A stretch of DNA of 20,784 nucleotides from Nanobdellota archaeon (GTDB taxonomy: Archaea; Nanobdellota; Nanobdellia; Woesearchaeales; JAUYGA01). The notes beneath the pieces are model-generated. The model was not told where the DNA came from and ran no database searches. It saw only the letters and a list, made by a program, of their open reading frames with translations. The stretch is from contig JAUYGA010000115.1 of the NCBI GenBank assembly GCA_030690755.1, forward strand, positions 1 to 20,784. Direction: 5' to 3'. The translations under genes and the position numbers were made by a program. Position 1 is the first letter of the stretch. Each line of letters begins with the position of its first letter. Below are positions 13,898-20,760 of this stretch, in pieces.

Positions 13898-14941
13898 TTG
13901 AAAACAGTCAACATCAAAAAAAGAGGCATTACAAATAATCTTTTGGTTTTATTATTTATAGGATTGTTACTTATTGGCGCAATAACATATTACGCTTTTT
14001 CTTCCTTCAAAAAAGATAAAGAAGCAAGTGAAATCTGCAATAAAATAAGCAATCTGGAAATCAAAAACAGCTGTTTAGATTTAATAAGAGATGGTTGTGA
14101 AAAAAAATCAAACAACAGCTTAGCTGATACCTGCTTTTTGATGAAGACGCTTCAAGAAGAGAAAATTTCTGTTTGTGAAAAAATACCTTTCAAAGAATCC
14201 AGTTCATTTGACTCAAGAATGCGAGAATATTGCATACTTATTTTTGCCATGGCCCATTCTGACGAAAACACCTGCAAAATATTGAGCACCCCTTACAATA
14301 AAGAGCTCTGTTCTGCTTTCATAAATGGAGAGTGCAATAATCGATCAGAATTTGAACATAATCGTTGCATCAATCTGAATGCCTTCTCAAAAATGGAGGA
14401 CGAAAAATGCTATCAATTAAATAAATCATATGAAAGAGATCTCTGCCTCAGATATGTATCTGCATCAAAACAGGAATCAGAACTCTTAAGTTTGTTCATT
14501 TTAGAGTCAGACATAAATTCCCTGCCAAAATTAGATTCCTACCCCGATGCTGTTTGCAGAGAAACAAAAATAAATTTTGAAAATGTCTCGCAAAAATCCA
14601 GCTTCTGCTTTATAGATGAGACAGAAAACAGATTAAAATTAGAGTTAAACGTGCCTCCAACAGAAGATCTGGAAGGATTCGAAATTAGTTTAGAAGGAAA
14701 TGAACTAATTAATATAACAACCATCCATTGGAAAGATGAGGGATTGATGGAAGCCTACTTAGATTACAATTTATCTTCATACGGATCTTTGAACACTGCA
14801 AGAGTAATTGCTATAATAAACATAAAGGGCCAAAAAATATACTGTGCAAGAACCCCTATAATACAAATACCTCCCCCTTCATCAACATACAGCGAATTTC
14901 TGGAAAACAAAGAATTAAAGATTGAGCAATGCAAAACATAA
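13898..14941 (+). CDS. Membrane-anchored protein with Cys-paired helical repeats
   Basis: A 347-aa protein, family not recognised. One N-terminal membrane anchor (LLVLLFIGLLLIGAITYYAF, 15-34) precedes an extracytoplasmic region. Residues 45-185 carry cysteines in pairs 11-12 residues apart: C47/C59, C67/C79, C126/C138, C146/C157 and C171/C183, plus C93/C112. The spacing suggests about six helical hairpins each stapled by a disulfide. Residues from about 205 on look beta-rich, with further Cys. The start codon is TTG at 13898; the TATA-like TTTTATAAC (13864-13872) about 30 nt upstream supports it as a leaderless start. A surface role is inferred. Confidence 0.75.
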   Translation: MKTVNIKKRGITNNLLVLLFIGLLLIGAITYYAFSSFKKDKEASEICNKISNLEIKNSCLDLIRDGCEKKSNNSLADTCFLMKTLQEEKISVCEKIPFKESSSFDSRMREYCILIFAMAHSDENTCKILSTPYNKELCSAFINGECNNRSEFEHNRCINLNAFSKMEDEKCYQLNKSYERDLCLRYVSASKQESELLSLFILESDINSLPKLDSYPDAVCRETKINFENVSQKSSFCFIDETENRLKLELNVPPTEDLEGFEISLEGNELINITTIHWKDEGLMEAYLDYNLSSYGSLNTARVIAIINIKGQKIYCARTPIIQIPPPSSTYSEFLENKELKIEQCKT

Positions 14942-14986
14942 ATGATAACCAAACCTCTTACTTGTTTGCTCTTCAAAACCAAAAGG

Positions 14987-15116
14987 CTTTTAAAATAAAC
15001 ACATTTTCTATACTATAACACAATATATACCATATACAAGATACCATATAGAAGAAATACACCAAAGACCGCCGGAATACCTATGATGGCCGTCATGGAG
15101 AGATGAGGTAAAAAAA
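14987..15116 (+). promoter_or_regulatory. Promoter and long structured leader of the rpo7 operon
   Basis: A TATA-like CTTTTAAAATAAAC (14987-15000) implies a start near 15020 and a leader of about 95 nt, long for this genome. It contains the 10-mer ATACCATATA twice (15027-15036, 15041-15050). Further down, TACCT (15078-15082) can pair with AGGTA (15106-15110) and ATGA (15083-15086) with TCAT (15093-15096). That hairpin would hide the ribosome binding site GAGGT (15105-15109) of rpo7. No gene is seen in 14942-15116. Confidence 0.5.
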
Positions 15117-15683
15117 ATGTTCTATAAAGTGGAGTTAAAAGATCACATACGAATTCCTCCGAGCCTATTTAATCTGCCTGTAGAAGAGGCCATCATTAAA
15201 AGAACCAAAAAGAAGTACGAAGGTTATATTGACCAAGAACTCGGCATAGTCATAGATGTTTCAAGCGTCAAACACATTGATGAGGGCATAATCATCCCAG
15301 GAGATGGAGCTGCCCACTATGAAACAACCTTTGAACTTTTGACATTCAAGCCAGAGATGCAGGAAGTAGTTGTCGGAAGAATAAAAGACATTGCAGACTT
15401 CGGCGCATTCATAACACTAGGCGCAATTGAAGGAATGATTCACATATCACAGACAATGGATGATTTTGTAAGTTTCAGCAAAGATAAAGTTCTAGTCGGA
15501 AAAGACTCCAAAAGATCCTTAAAAGTGAATGATCTTTGCAGAGCAAGAATAATCGCAGTTTCCTTGAAAGATCCAGCTAATCCTAAGATTGGCCTTACAA
15601 TGAGACAAGTCGGCCTTGGCAAACCAGAGTGGAGCGATGAAGATAAGAGCAAACCTGAAAAGAAAGGCAAAGAAGACAAATAA
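15117..15683 (+). CDS. rpo7: DNA-directed RNA polymerase subunit Rpo7 (RpoE')
   Basis: A 188-aa protein: residues 1-78 are the RNP-like Rpb7 N-terminal domain (MFYKVELKDHIRIPPSLF start; GDGAAHYETTFELLTFKP), and residues about 80-165 are an S1/OB RNA-binding domain (VVVGRIKDIADFGAFITLGAIEG split by the usual loop). A charged tail, KSKPEKKGKEDK, follows. With Rpo4 it forms the polymerase stalk that helps open the promoter and binds nascent RNA. ATG 15117 follows GAGGT by 7 nt. It heads the rpo7-spt4-S24e-S27ae operon, a conserved archaeal arrangement. Confidence 0.96.
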   Translation: MFYKVELKDHIRIPPSLFNLPVEEAIIKRTKKKYEGYIDQELGIVIDVSSVKHIDEGIIIPGDGAAHYETTFELLTFKPEMQEVVVGRIKDIADFGAFITLGAIEGMIHISQTMDDFVSFSKDKVLVGKDSKRSLKVNDLCRARIIAVSLKDPANPKIGLTMRQVGLGKPEWSDEDKSKPEKKGKEDK

Positions 15684-15732
15684 GGATTCAATTAAACTAA
15701 AGATACTAAAATTAAAATAATCAAGGTGCAAA

Positions 15733-15921
15733 ATGACGAGAAAAAAAACATGCAAACGATGCAAAATCTTTGTTGAAGGAAATGAATGTCCTATCTGCAA
15801 AGGCGACCAGTTCACAACAAACTGGCAGGGAAGAATAGCTATCCTTGACAAAAAAAAGTCAATAGTCGCGCAAAAAATAGGCGTCGAAGTTGACGGCGAA
15901 TATGCCATAAAAACGAAATAA
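15733..15921 (+). CDS. spt4: Transcription elongation factor Spt4 (RpoE'')
   Basis: A 62-aa zinc protein with C7, C10, C19 and C22 (CKRC...CPIC) followed by the TTNWQGRIAILDKKKSIVA strand pair that contacts the Spt5 NGN domain. Spt4/Spt5 clamps RNA polymerase and promotes processive elongation. Length is typical. It is preceded by AAGGTG 4 nt before ATG 15733 and lies 49 nt after rpo7. The gene for GTP-dependent dephospho-CoA kinase (DUF359), often next in this operon in euryarchaea, is absent. Confidence 0.95.
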   Translation: MTRKKTCKRCKIFVEGNECPICKGDQFTTNWQGRIAILDKKKSIVAQKIGVEVDGEYAIKTK

Positions 15922-15954
15922 AAAAATCTCAAGAGATGATTTTCAAAAGGTGTT

Positions 15955-16251
15955 ATGATGGAAATAAAAAGTAAGAAAGAAGAAAAATTGCTTGAAAGAA
16001 CAGAAATAATCGCAACAACTGCTGCTGACAAACCTCCAGCAAGACCTGCTGTGCAGCAATCATTATCAGATGCGCTTAAAATAGATAAAAATCTTATTGT
16101 CGTAAAGAAAATCGCAACACATTTCGGCAAAAGAGAATTCACAATAACAGCTCATGTTTATAAAACAGAAGCAAAACTAAAAGAAGTGGAATCGCCAGCA
16201 GCACTGAACAAAGGAAAGAAAAAAGATACTGCTGCCGAGAATAAGGAGTAA
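15955..16251 (+). CDS. rps24e: Small ribosomal subunit protein eS24 (S24e)
   Basis: A 98-aa protein with the S24e pattern: the strand MEIKSKKEEKLLERTEI, the conserved PARPAVQQSLSDAL (27-40), a central strand LIVVKKIATHFGKREFTITAHVY (51-73) and a Lys/Ala-rich tail. It is a component of the 30S subunit. Two adjacent ATGs occur (15955, 15958); the ribosome site GGTG (15949-15952) is only 2 nt from the first and 5 nt from the second, so M2 may be the real start. It lies between spt4 and S27ae, as in other archaea. Confidence 0.94.
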   Translation: MMEIKSKKEEKLLERTEIIATTAADKPPARPAVQQSLSDALKIDKNLIVVKKIATHFGKREFTITAHVYKTEAKLKEVESPAALNKGKKKDTAAENKE

Positions 16252-16253
16252 AA

Positions 16254-16466
16254 ATGGCTAAACCAGAAGCAAAAAAAAGCGCGCCAGCGCAAAAGAAAGG
16301 AAAAGTAATGAGCGTATATAAGCTCTATTCCACTCAAGGCGGCAAACTGGAAAGAAAAAATCCAACATGCCCAAAATGCGGCGATGGTGTTTTCATGGCA
16401 GTTCACAAAGACAGAAAAAGCTGCGGAAAATGCGGATTTACCGAGTTTGGCGGAAAGAAAAAATAA
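16254..16466 (+). CDS. rps27ae: Small ribosomal subunit protein eS31 (S27ae)
   Basis: A 70-aa zinc-ribbon ribosomal protein with C39, C42, C57 and C60 (CPKCG...CGKCG) and the typical YKLYSTQGGKLERKNPTCP start of the core. Archaeal S27ae is usually about 50 aa; here an N-terminal Lys/Ala-rich extension of about 16 residues is added, or translation could start at M19. The upstream GGAGT, 5 nt before ATG 16254, supports the long form. It ends the operon and is followed by long T runs. The Kae1/Bud32 gene that often follows S27ae is not here. Confidence 0.94.
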   Translation: MAKPEAKKSAPAQKKGKVMSVYKLYSTQGGKLERKNPTCPKCGDGVFMAVHKDRKSCGKCGFTEFGGKKK

Positions 16467-16521
16467 ATTTAATTTTTTATTTTTTAACTTCTTGATTGAT
16501 TTTATTGTTTTTTTATTTTAA
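16467..16521 (+). terminator. T-rich terminator after S27ae
   Basis: Several T runs (TTTTTTATTTTTT at about 16474-16486 and TTTTTTTATTTTAA at about 16508-16521) fill the gap between the convergent S27ae and HD-protein genes. Oligo-T tracts are the standard archaeal termination signal. Confidence 0.65.
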
Positions 16522-17088
16522 TTAAATTTGAGAAACAGCCTCTTTAACCAACAAGGAAATTTCTTTATCTTTAAATTTCATACCATCAACTAGTTTTCTT
16601 GATTTTGACGACAATCGTCTGTACATAAACTTAATTTTTTCAATTACTCTCTCTCTTCCATTCCTTTTAAAAACAGATGGAATGTTATAATCAAAAAAGG
16701 CGAGACTATCTGCATCTTTTAATATCTCAGCATCAAGTTTTCCTCCAAATTCATGGTTGTCCACAAGATACTTAACCCTTTCAATGACCTTATTGTCATA
16801 TCCGTTGCTCTTCATCAAATCAGAAATAATCTTAGAGGACCTTATGCTGTGTTCTTTCTTGAACTCATCAATTTTAGAATAATCCTTCAGGTCTTTTTCT
16901 GTAATGCCTGTTACGGCGCGTTCTATATCATGCGCAAGAGCAGCAATTTTCAGCGCTTCATCTGCATCAGGCTTTAACTTAAGAACATATTTTAAGACCA
17001 GTTTAGAATGAATAGGCTCAAAATCAAGAGGAGAATTAGGCAGAATCTTTTCTATTTCTTTTTTTATCTCAGCAAATTTACTCTTCAT
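16522..17088 (-). CDS. HD-domain metal-dependent phosphohydrolase (DUF4202-like)
   Basis: An HD-superfamily protein. Numbering from the longest possible start (ATG 17112, 196 aa), the metal and active-site residues are H35 (PIHSKLVLKY), H61-D62 (LAHDIERAVTG), H88 (KKEHSIRSSK), H120 (VDNHEFGG) and D133/D135 (LKDADSLAFFD). The family hydrolyses phosphate esters of nucleotides; the substrate is unknown. Three in-frame ATGs exist. GGTGA lies 8 nt before the third (17088), so I prefer that start, which overlaps the coiled-coil gene by 11 nt; from 17112 the overlap would be 35 nt. It ends the L1-L10-L12 operon. Confidence 0.8.
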   Translation of the reverse strand: MKSKFAEIKKEIEKILPNSPLDFEPIHSKLVLKYVLKLKPDADEALKIAALAHDIERAVTGITEKDLKDYSKIDEFKKEHSIRSSKIISDLMKSNGYDNKVIERVKYLVDNHEFGGKLDAEILKDADSLAFFDYNIPSVFKRNGRERVIEKIKFMYRRLSSKSRKLVDGMKFKDKEISLLVKEAVSQI

Positions 17089-17986
17089 CTTCTTCATCAC
17101 CTTCTTGGCCATGCTGAAGAAGCATTATGTCTTCTGTTGTGAGTTTCTTGCCGGATTTCATCTTTTCCTGAACTTCTTTAACCCTAGAATCAATATCTGA
17201 CCTTTGCTTTTTCTTGCGCTCTTCCTTTAACTCACCTATATGCTCACCAAGCTTCTCGCCAAGATCCCTGAGCATTGGCAACTTTTGTTTGAGCTCTTCA
17301 TTCTTCTCAGCAAACAGTTTTCTGAATTCAAGAAATTTCGCTTCATGTTCTTTCTCTTCTTTCTTCAGTTCGTCAATTGTTGAAGAAGAACCGACCATCT
17401 CTTCATGTCTTGCCTGGCCCTCTTTTGCTACAACTTGAACCTTATTATGAACCTCTCTCTCAACGCGTTTTTCATCGTCAATGGTTTTTGAAAGCTTTCG
17501 AATCTTATCTTCGACTTTCATAATCTCGCTAAAGCCCTCAAATTTCTTCTTAAGCTCCTTTATCTTCTTCATCAGCTCGCGTTCCTTATCAAAAGACATG
17601 GGCTCTGTCTCTATCTTATACTCCATCTTTTTTATCTGACTTTTGATCTCGCGAGGATCTTCCTTTGTCTTAAGCTTTGAAATCAACTCAGTTCTTTGAG
17701 AATTAAGAACTTTCAACTCAGAAATCTTTCCCTTAACAGCTTCAGTGAATTTACTTCTTTCCTGTTTTAATTCATGAACCTGTTTTGTAAACTCATTGCG
17801 TTTATCTTTAGAAGTCTTAGAATGCCTGATGAGATCTACTATCTTCTTGCTTGTTTCAACCTTCTTTCTAAACCAAGATTCTTTCTGCTCGTTTAGATTA
17901 TTAAGCTCATCTCTAAACTTTGAAATCTCTCTTTTACTTTCTTCCAACTTCCTCGAAAGGTTGTTCTTTTCAGCATCCGATAGCAT
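17078..17986 (-). CDS. Archaeal coiled-coil protein (COG1340-like)
   Basis: A 302-aa protein that is almost entirely charged heptad-like helix (Lys/Glu/Leu-rich from residue 5 to about 270) with no membrane segment, ending in an acidic tail (GQEGDEEDEE). This matches the uncharacterised archaeal coiled-coil family COG1340, often encoded among information-processing genes. A turn around EDPREIKSQ (about 113-121) and another near VGSSSTIDEL (198-207) divide the rods. The start lies 28 nt after the L12 stop with a weak GTGAG ribosome site. Role unknown; it is presumably co-transcribed with ribosomal protein genes. Confidence 0.85.
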   Translation of the reverse strand: MLSDAEKNNLSRKLEESKREISKFRDELNNLNEQKESWFRKKVETSKKIVDLIRHSKTSKDKRNEFTKQVHELKQERSKFTEAVKGKISELKVLNSQRTELISKLKTKEDPREIKSQIKKMEYKIETEPMSFDKERELMKKIKELKKKFEGFSEIMKVEDKIRKLSKTIDDEKRVEREVHNKVQVVAKEGQARHEEMVGSSSTIDELKKEEKEHEAKFLEFRKLFAEKNEELKQKLPMLRDLGEKLGEHIGELKEERKKKQRSDIDSRVKEVQEKMKSGKKLTTEDIMLLQHGQEGDEEDEE

Positions 17987-18014
17987 TTATCTCACAAAAA
18001 GGCTGTTGTTAAAT

Positions 18015-18323
18015 TTATCCGAATAAAGCGCCAAGACCAGCTGCAGCCGACTCTTCCTTCTTTTTCTCATCTGCTGCTGCATCTTTCTTCTTATCTTCTT
18101 TCTTTGCTTCTCCGCTAGGAGCTGATGCAACTGCAACAGGAACTGCTGCTTCTTTTATAGCTGCTTCTATATCTACGCCTTCAAGAGAAGCAACTAATGC
18201 TTTTATTCTAGCTTGATCAGGCGATATGCCTGCTGCTTCGAGAACTTTTTTCACAGAAGCTTCTTCAACTTTTTTGCCTGCTTTGTGCAACAACATTGCC
18301 GCATATATATATTCCATTTTCAA
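18015..18323 (-). CDS. rpl12: Large ribosomal subunit protein P1/L12 (archaeal)
   Basis: A 102-aa acidic stalk protein: an N-terminal helical dimerisation domain (MEYIYAAMLLHKAGKKVEE, VKKVLEAAGI, ARIKALVASLEGVDIEAAI), an Ala/Lys/Glu hinge (62-92) and the conserved C-terminal factor-binding tail AAAGLGALFG. Copies bind L10 and recruit GTPase factors to the ribosome. GGAGG lies 7 nt before ATG 18323. A separate promoter may exist in the 120-nt gap after L10. Confidence 0.96.
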   Translation of the reverse strand: MKMEYIYAAMLLHKAGKKVEEASVKKVLEAAGISPDQARIKALVASLEGVDIEAAIKEAAVPVAVASAPSGEAKKEDKKKDAAADEKKKEESAAAGLGALFG

Positions 18324-18382
18324 TTCCTCCGTATTATCATAAATTTGCTTTTATTGTTTGCTTTTACTTTTTGTTCTTATTT

Positions 18383-18444
18383 ATGTTTTTATACTCTTAG
18401 CGCTCAATGCAGGGTCTAACCCCGCTAACTTCACTAACTCTAAC
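18383..18444 (-). promoter_or_regulatory. L10-L12 spacer with CTAAC repeats and possible L12 promoter
   Basis: After the L10 stop the plus strand shows CTAAC at 18416, 18425, 18434 and 18440 (steps of 9, 9 and 6 nt), then the palindrome AGCGCT (18399-18404). Next comes a minus-strand TATA-like AGTATAAAAAC (about 18385-18395), which could start an extra L12 transcript. L12 is needed in excess over L10, so an internal promoter makes sense (inference). Confidence 0.4.
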
Positions 18445-19298
18445 TACGCTGATTTTTCTTTCAACATAGATGCTTCCCTATCTGCTCTTGCAAGCAAATC
18501 TGGAATGAGCTGGTCTGCCATTATGCACTGAGCAATACCGATTGCCTTACTCTCTCTGAAAGCCTTGGCAACCAAGAGTTTGATTGTATCAATTGTTGGG
18601 TAATCTGCTTTCATGGCCAAATTAACCGCCCATGAAGAAGCCAGTTTCAAATTTGACATGAATTGGATTTCATCCACAGATAAAACATCCTTACCATAAA
18701 TTATTTCATCTTCATAAACAGCAACTAAATCCAAACCTACTTCCATAGGATTGATTCCTAACCTTGTTAATAATGAAGCGGTCTTTGCGCTGATAACATC
18801 GCCTTTTCTTGCAGCAGTCGAATCCTGCTTAATTGCAACCTTGCCGCCTTCAATTCCTGCTTTGATTCCAGCCATACTTAACTCACTGATGATTGGACCA
18901 GGAGCAAAAGGTGTTGGACCTGCGGGAACAATGATGTCTTTAGGAGCAATCTGACCTGCTTTTGCAGGAGCGCTTGACTTATTTCTGTTAAGTGTTCTCA
19001 TCAAAGAAAAAGGATTTTCTTTGGTAAAAAGCAATGCAGGCATGCCTTTATTGAATTCAAGAATCTTCTCTATGCCTGGCTTGTCTGCCTTAACCTGGTT
19101 AATGACAATAGTGATTATGTTTTTCTTAGTCATCCTAATGAGAACTTTCTCCCTAAGTTGAGCCCTCATATTTGTAAGCTGAGGAGCAGGAAGATTCTCC
19201 ATATTGACTATTCCTATAATAGGATAGTCCTTGCAGAGCTTTACAAAATCCTTAACAGTCTGCTTTTTTTCTTCCGAAACATGCGCTTTCTTTACCAT
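18444..19298 (-). CDS. rpl10: Large ribosomal subunit protein L10/P0 (archaeal), short C-terminus
   Basis: A 284-aa P0 protein: the N-terminal rRNA-binding domain (KDFVKLCKDYPIIGIVNMEN, then LREKVLIRMTKKNI), the archaeal insertion PAKAGQIAPKDIIVPAGPTP (114-133) and C-terminal spine helices (LKLASSWAVNLAMKADYPT, IKLLVAKAFRESKAIG, LIPDLLARADREASMLKE) that bind L12 dimers. It then stops, without the charged hinge and GLG-LF tail present in most archaeal P0 proteins of about 330-340 aa. The stop is followed by no in-frame remnant. It is the middle gene of L1-L10-L12, 59 nt after L1, with an AT-rich TATA-like spacer. Confidence 0.95.
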   Translation of the reverse strand: MVKKAHVSEEKKQTVKDFVKLCKDYPIIGIVNMENLPAPQLTNMRAQLREKVLIRMTKKNIITIVINQVKADKPGIEKILEFNKGMPALLFTKENPFSLMRTLNRNKSSAPAKAGQIAPKDIIVPAGPTPFAPGPIISELSMAGIKAGIEGGKVAIKQDSTAARKGDVISAKTASLLTRLGINPMEVGLDLVAVYEDEIIYGKDVLSVDEIQFMSNLKLASSWAVNLAMKADYPTIDTIKLLVAKAFRESKAIGIAQCIMADQLIPDLLARADREASMLKEKSA

Positions 19299-19357
19299 TT
19301 TTTATTACCAAAAAATCATTTAATTATTCTCAATAAATCACTAATTATTTTAAAAAA

Positions 19358-20008
19358 TTACATTATTTTCAAGGGTTCACTCATCGTCAATTTAATATAA
19401 ACTGACTTCATATTATTCTTTTCTTTAGGCAAATGATGAATGACCTGATTATAAACCAAAATTATGTTGTCAATAATCTCCTCGTCAGGCATATCTTCCT
19501 TGCCTATTTTACAATGAATAATAGGATCCTTCTTAGCAGAAAGCTTAATTGTCTTCTGCAACTTCTCATACAAAGGCTTAAGGTTTCCTTTTGGAGGGAA
19601 AACACATCCCGCTTTCGGATTTGGCATCTTGCCTCTTGTTCCTAGAACTCTACCGAAAGTGGCAGCGACCTTTGCCATCAGATTAGCCTGAGCAATAAAA
19701 AAATCAAATTCGTTTGCAAGCTTCTTTACAAGTTTCTTATCTTTGTACTGAAGAAAGTCATCCTCTAGAATTACCTTATCACACGCAGCTTCTGCGTTTT
19801 CCTTTGATTCAGGACCGACAAAAGCGCATACTTTGACTTTTCTTCCAAGTCCATGGTTAAGCTGCAAAAAGAAATCAACCTGTTGTTCAGGTTTTTTAAA
19901 ATCAAGATCCTTAAGATTAATAATCATATCATAAGTCTGTGAGAAATTCCTTTTCTTTGATTTCTGCTTCAATTCATCAATAGCTTTCTTTATTTCTTCT
20001 TTTTCCAT
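19358..20008 (-). CDS. rpl1: Large ribosomal subunit protein L1 (archaeal)
   Basis: A 216-aa L1 protein of normal archaeal length, forming the mobile L1 stalk at the E site. Visible: the N-terminal helix (IKKAIDELKQKSKKRNFSQT), the domain-I strand MIINLKDLDFKKPEQQVDFF, domain II (KVKVCAFVGPES) and the family signature LGTRGKMPNPKAG (near 122-134). ATG 20008 is preceded by GGAGGG 4-9 nt upstream. L1 genes in archaea are commonly repressed by their own product. Here L11 and Spt5, the usual upstream neighbours, are missing. Confidence 0.96.
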   Translation of the reverse strand: MEKEEIKKAIDELKQKSKKRNFSQTYDMIINLKDLDFKKPEQQVDFFLQLNHGLGRKVKVCAFVGPESKENAEAACDKVILEDDFLQYKDKKLVKKLANEFDFFIAQANLMAKVAATFGRVLGTRGKMPNPKAGCVFPPKGNLKPLYEKLQKTIKLSAKKDPIIHCKIGKEDMPDEEIIDNIILVYNQVIHHLPKEKNNMKSVYIKLTMSEPLKIM

Positions 20009-20154
20009 TCTACCCTCCTACCTTGATGGTAGTATACGGGACGACTCAAAACACTTGATGTCACTTGACATAGACCAAATCGTAATCGCTTATGATACCA
20101 AATTAGTATCTTATAGTGTTTGATATAGGTAGGAATAAATGATTTATTTATAAA
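20009..20154 (-). promoter_or_regulatory. Promoter and long leader of the L1-L10-L12 operon
   Basis: A minus-strand TATA box TTTATAAATA (20145-20154) implies a start near 20120 and a leader of about 110 nt. A second TATA-like ACTATAAGATAC (about 20108-20119) could shorten it. The leader contains GATAC-N7-GTATC (20094-20110), TGTCA-N2-TGACA (20059-20070) and a hairpin CTACC-N5-GGTAG (20018-20032) directly beside the ribosome site GGAGG. Such a leader suits the feedback control known for archaeal L1, but I cannot match an L1 binding site by eye. Confidence 0.5.
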
Positions 20155-20159
20155 TATTA

Positions 20160-20663
20160 CTAATTTTCATTTTTTTCCTTGATAAAACCATACAATAAAA
20201 CAAGCAAGACAACCAACAGGGCAATCTCAACCAGGATGGCCAACCTGTATCTCAAGACATATTCTTTGAAAGAAAGAGGAACAGGACTCTCTAAAGCAGG
20301 CTCAACTTTTCTCAATTTATCATATAAGTTCTTGTTAAGTATCGGCGCATCCACACAAGCATCTGCCTTGCCGCATATCCCCAGTGAACCTTCAGATTTG
20401 CAGCAAACATTGCCATATTCACAATCAGAGTCATAAGAACATATGAACTGCCTGCTTTGACAATTATCCATGCAGAGCCCAATATGCTCTTTTTCATAAG
20501 AAACACAGCAGCTCTTGCCATAACGGCATTCATCATCAAACCTGCATAAATCCTTATATTCGACAGGAGAAGCGACAAACCCAGTGATTGTAGCCCTCAT
20601 GAAAAACAATAAGATTGTCATTAAAAAGAATGATAAAACAATCAATTTAGTTTTCTCTTTCAT
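20160..20663 (-). CDS. Membrane protein with two WAP-like six-cysteine repeats
   Basis: A 167-aa protein, family not recognised. An N-terminal signal/anchor segment (LIVLSFFLMTILLFF, 7-21) and a C-terminal membrane helix (about 140-161) flank an outside domain with two repeats. These are C40-x5-C46-x5-C52C53-x10-C64-x3-C68 and C75-x5-C81-x5-C87C88-x8-C97-x5-C103. The DxDC...CC...GxC pattern resembles WAP/four-disulfide-core domains; only the pattern is seen. A short Lys/Glu tail is cytoplasmic. The gene lies upstream of the L1 operon on the same strand; its promoter region holds two ATATTAACC units. Confidence 0.75.
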   Translation of the reverse strand: MKEKTKLIVLSFFLMTILLFFMRATITGFVASPVEYKDLCRFDDECRYGKSCCVSYEKEHIGLCMDNCQSRQFICSYDSDCEYGNVCCKSEGSLGICGKADACVDAPILNKNLYDKLRKVEPALESPVPLSFKEYVLRYRLAILVEIALLVVLLVLLYGFIKEKNEN

Positions 20664-20678
20664 TTAAAACATCTCAAT

Positions 20679-20704
20679 ATATATTAACCTGCATATTAAC
20701 CAAA
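20679..20704. repeat. Two ATATTAACC units, related to the 7577 repeat
   Basis: TATATTAACC (about 20680-20689) and CATATTAACCAAA (20692-20704) lie just upstream of the WAP-like gene, overlapping its likely TATA region. The second differs by one base from the 13-mer tandemly repeated at 7577-7615. Confidence 0.5.
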
Positions 20705-20760
20705 AAAAGTTGTTAAACTGTTAGTCTGACAATCATTAAAAATAATCAGTGATAAAATCA

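Noticed and set aside
15519..16142. 207-aa minus-strand ORF across rpo7, spt4 and S24e
   Set aside because: It is a shadow of three conserved genes, spans their gaps and looks like antisense of Lys-rich protein (Phe/Ser/Leu-rich).
20312..20578. 88-aa minus-strand ORF inside the Cys-rich membrane protein gene
   Set aside because: It is an alternative frame of the 20160-20663 gene, whose regular Cys repeats and membrane segments show the true frame.
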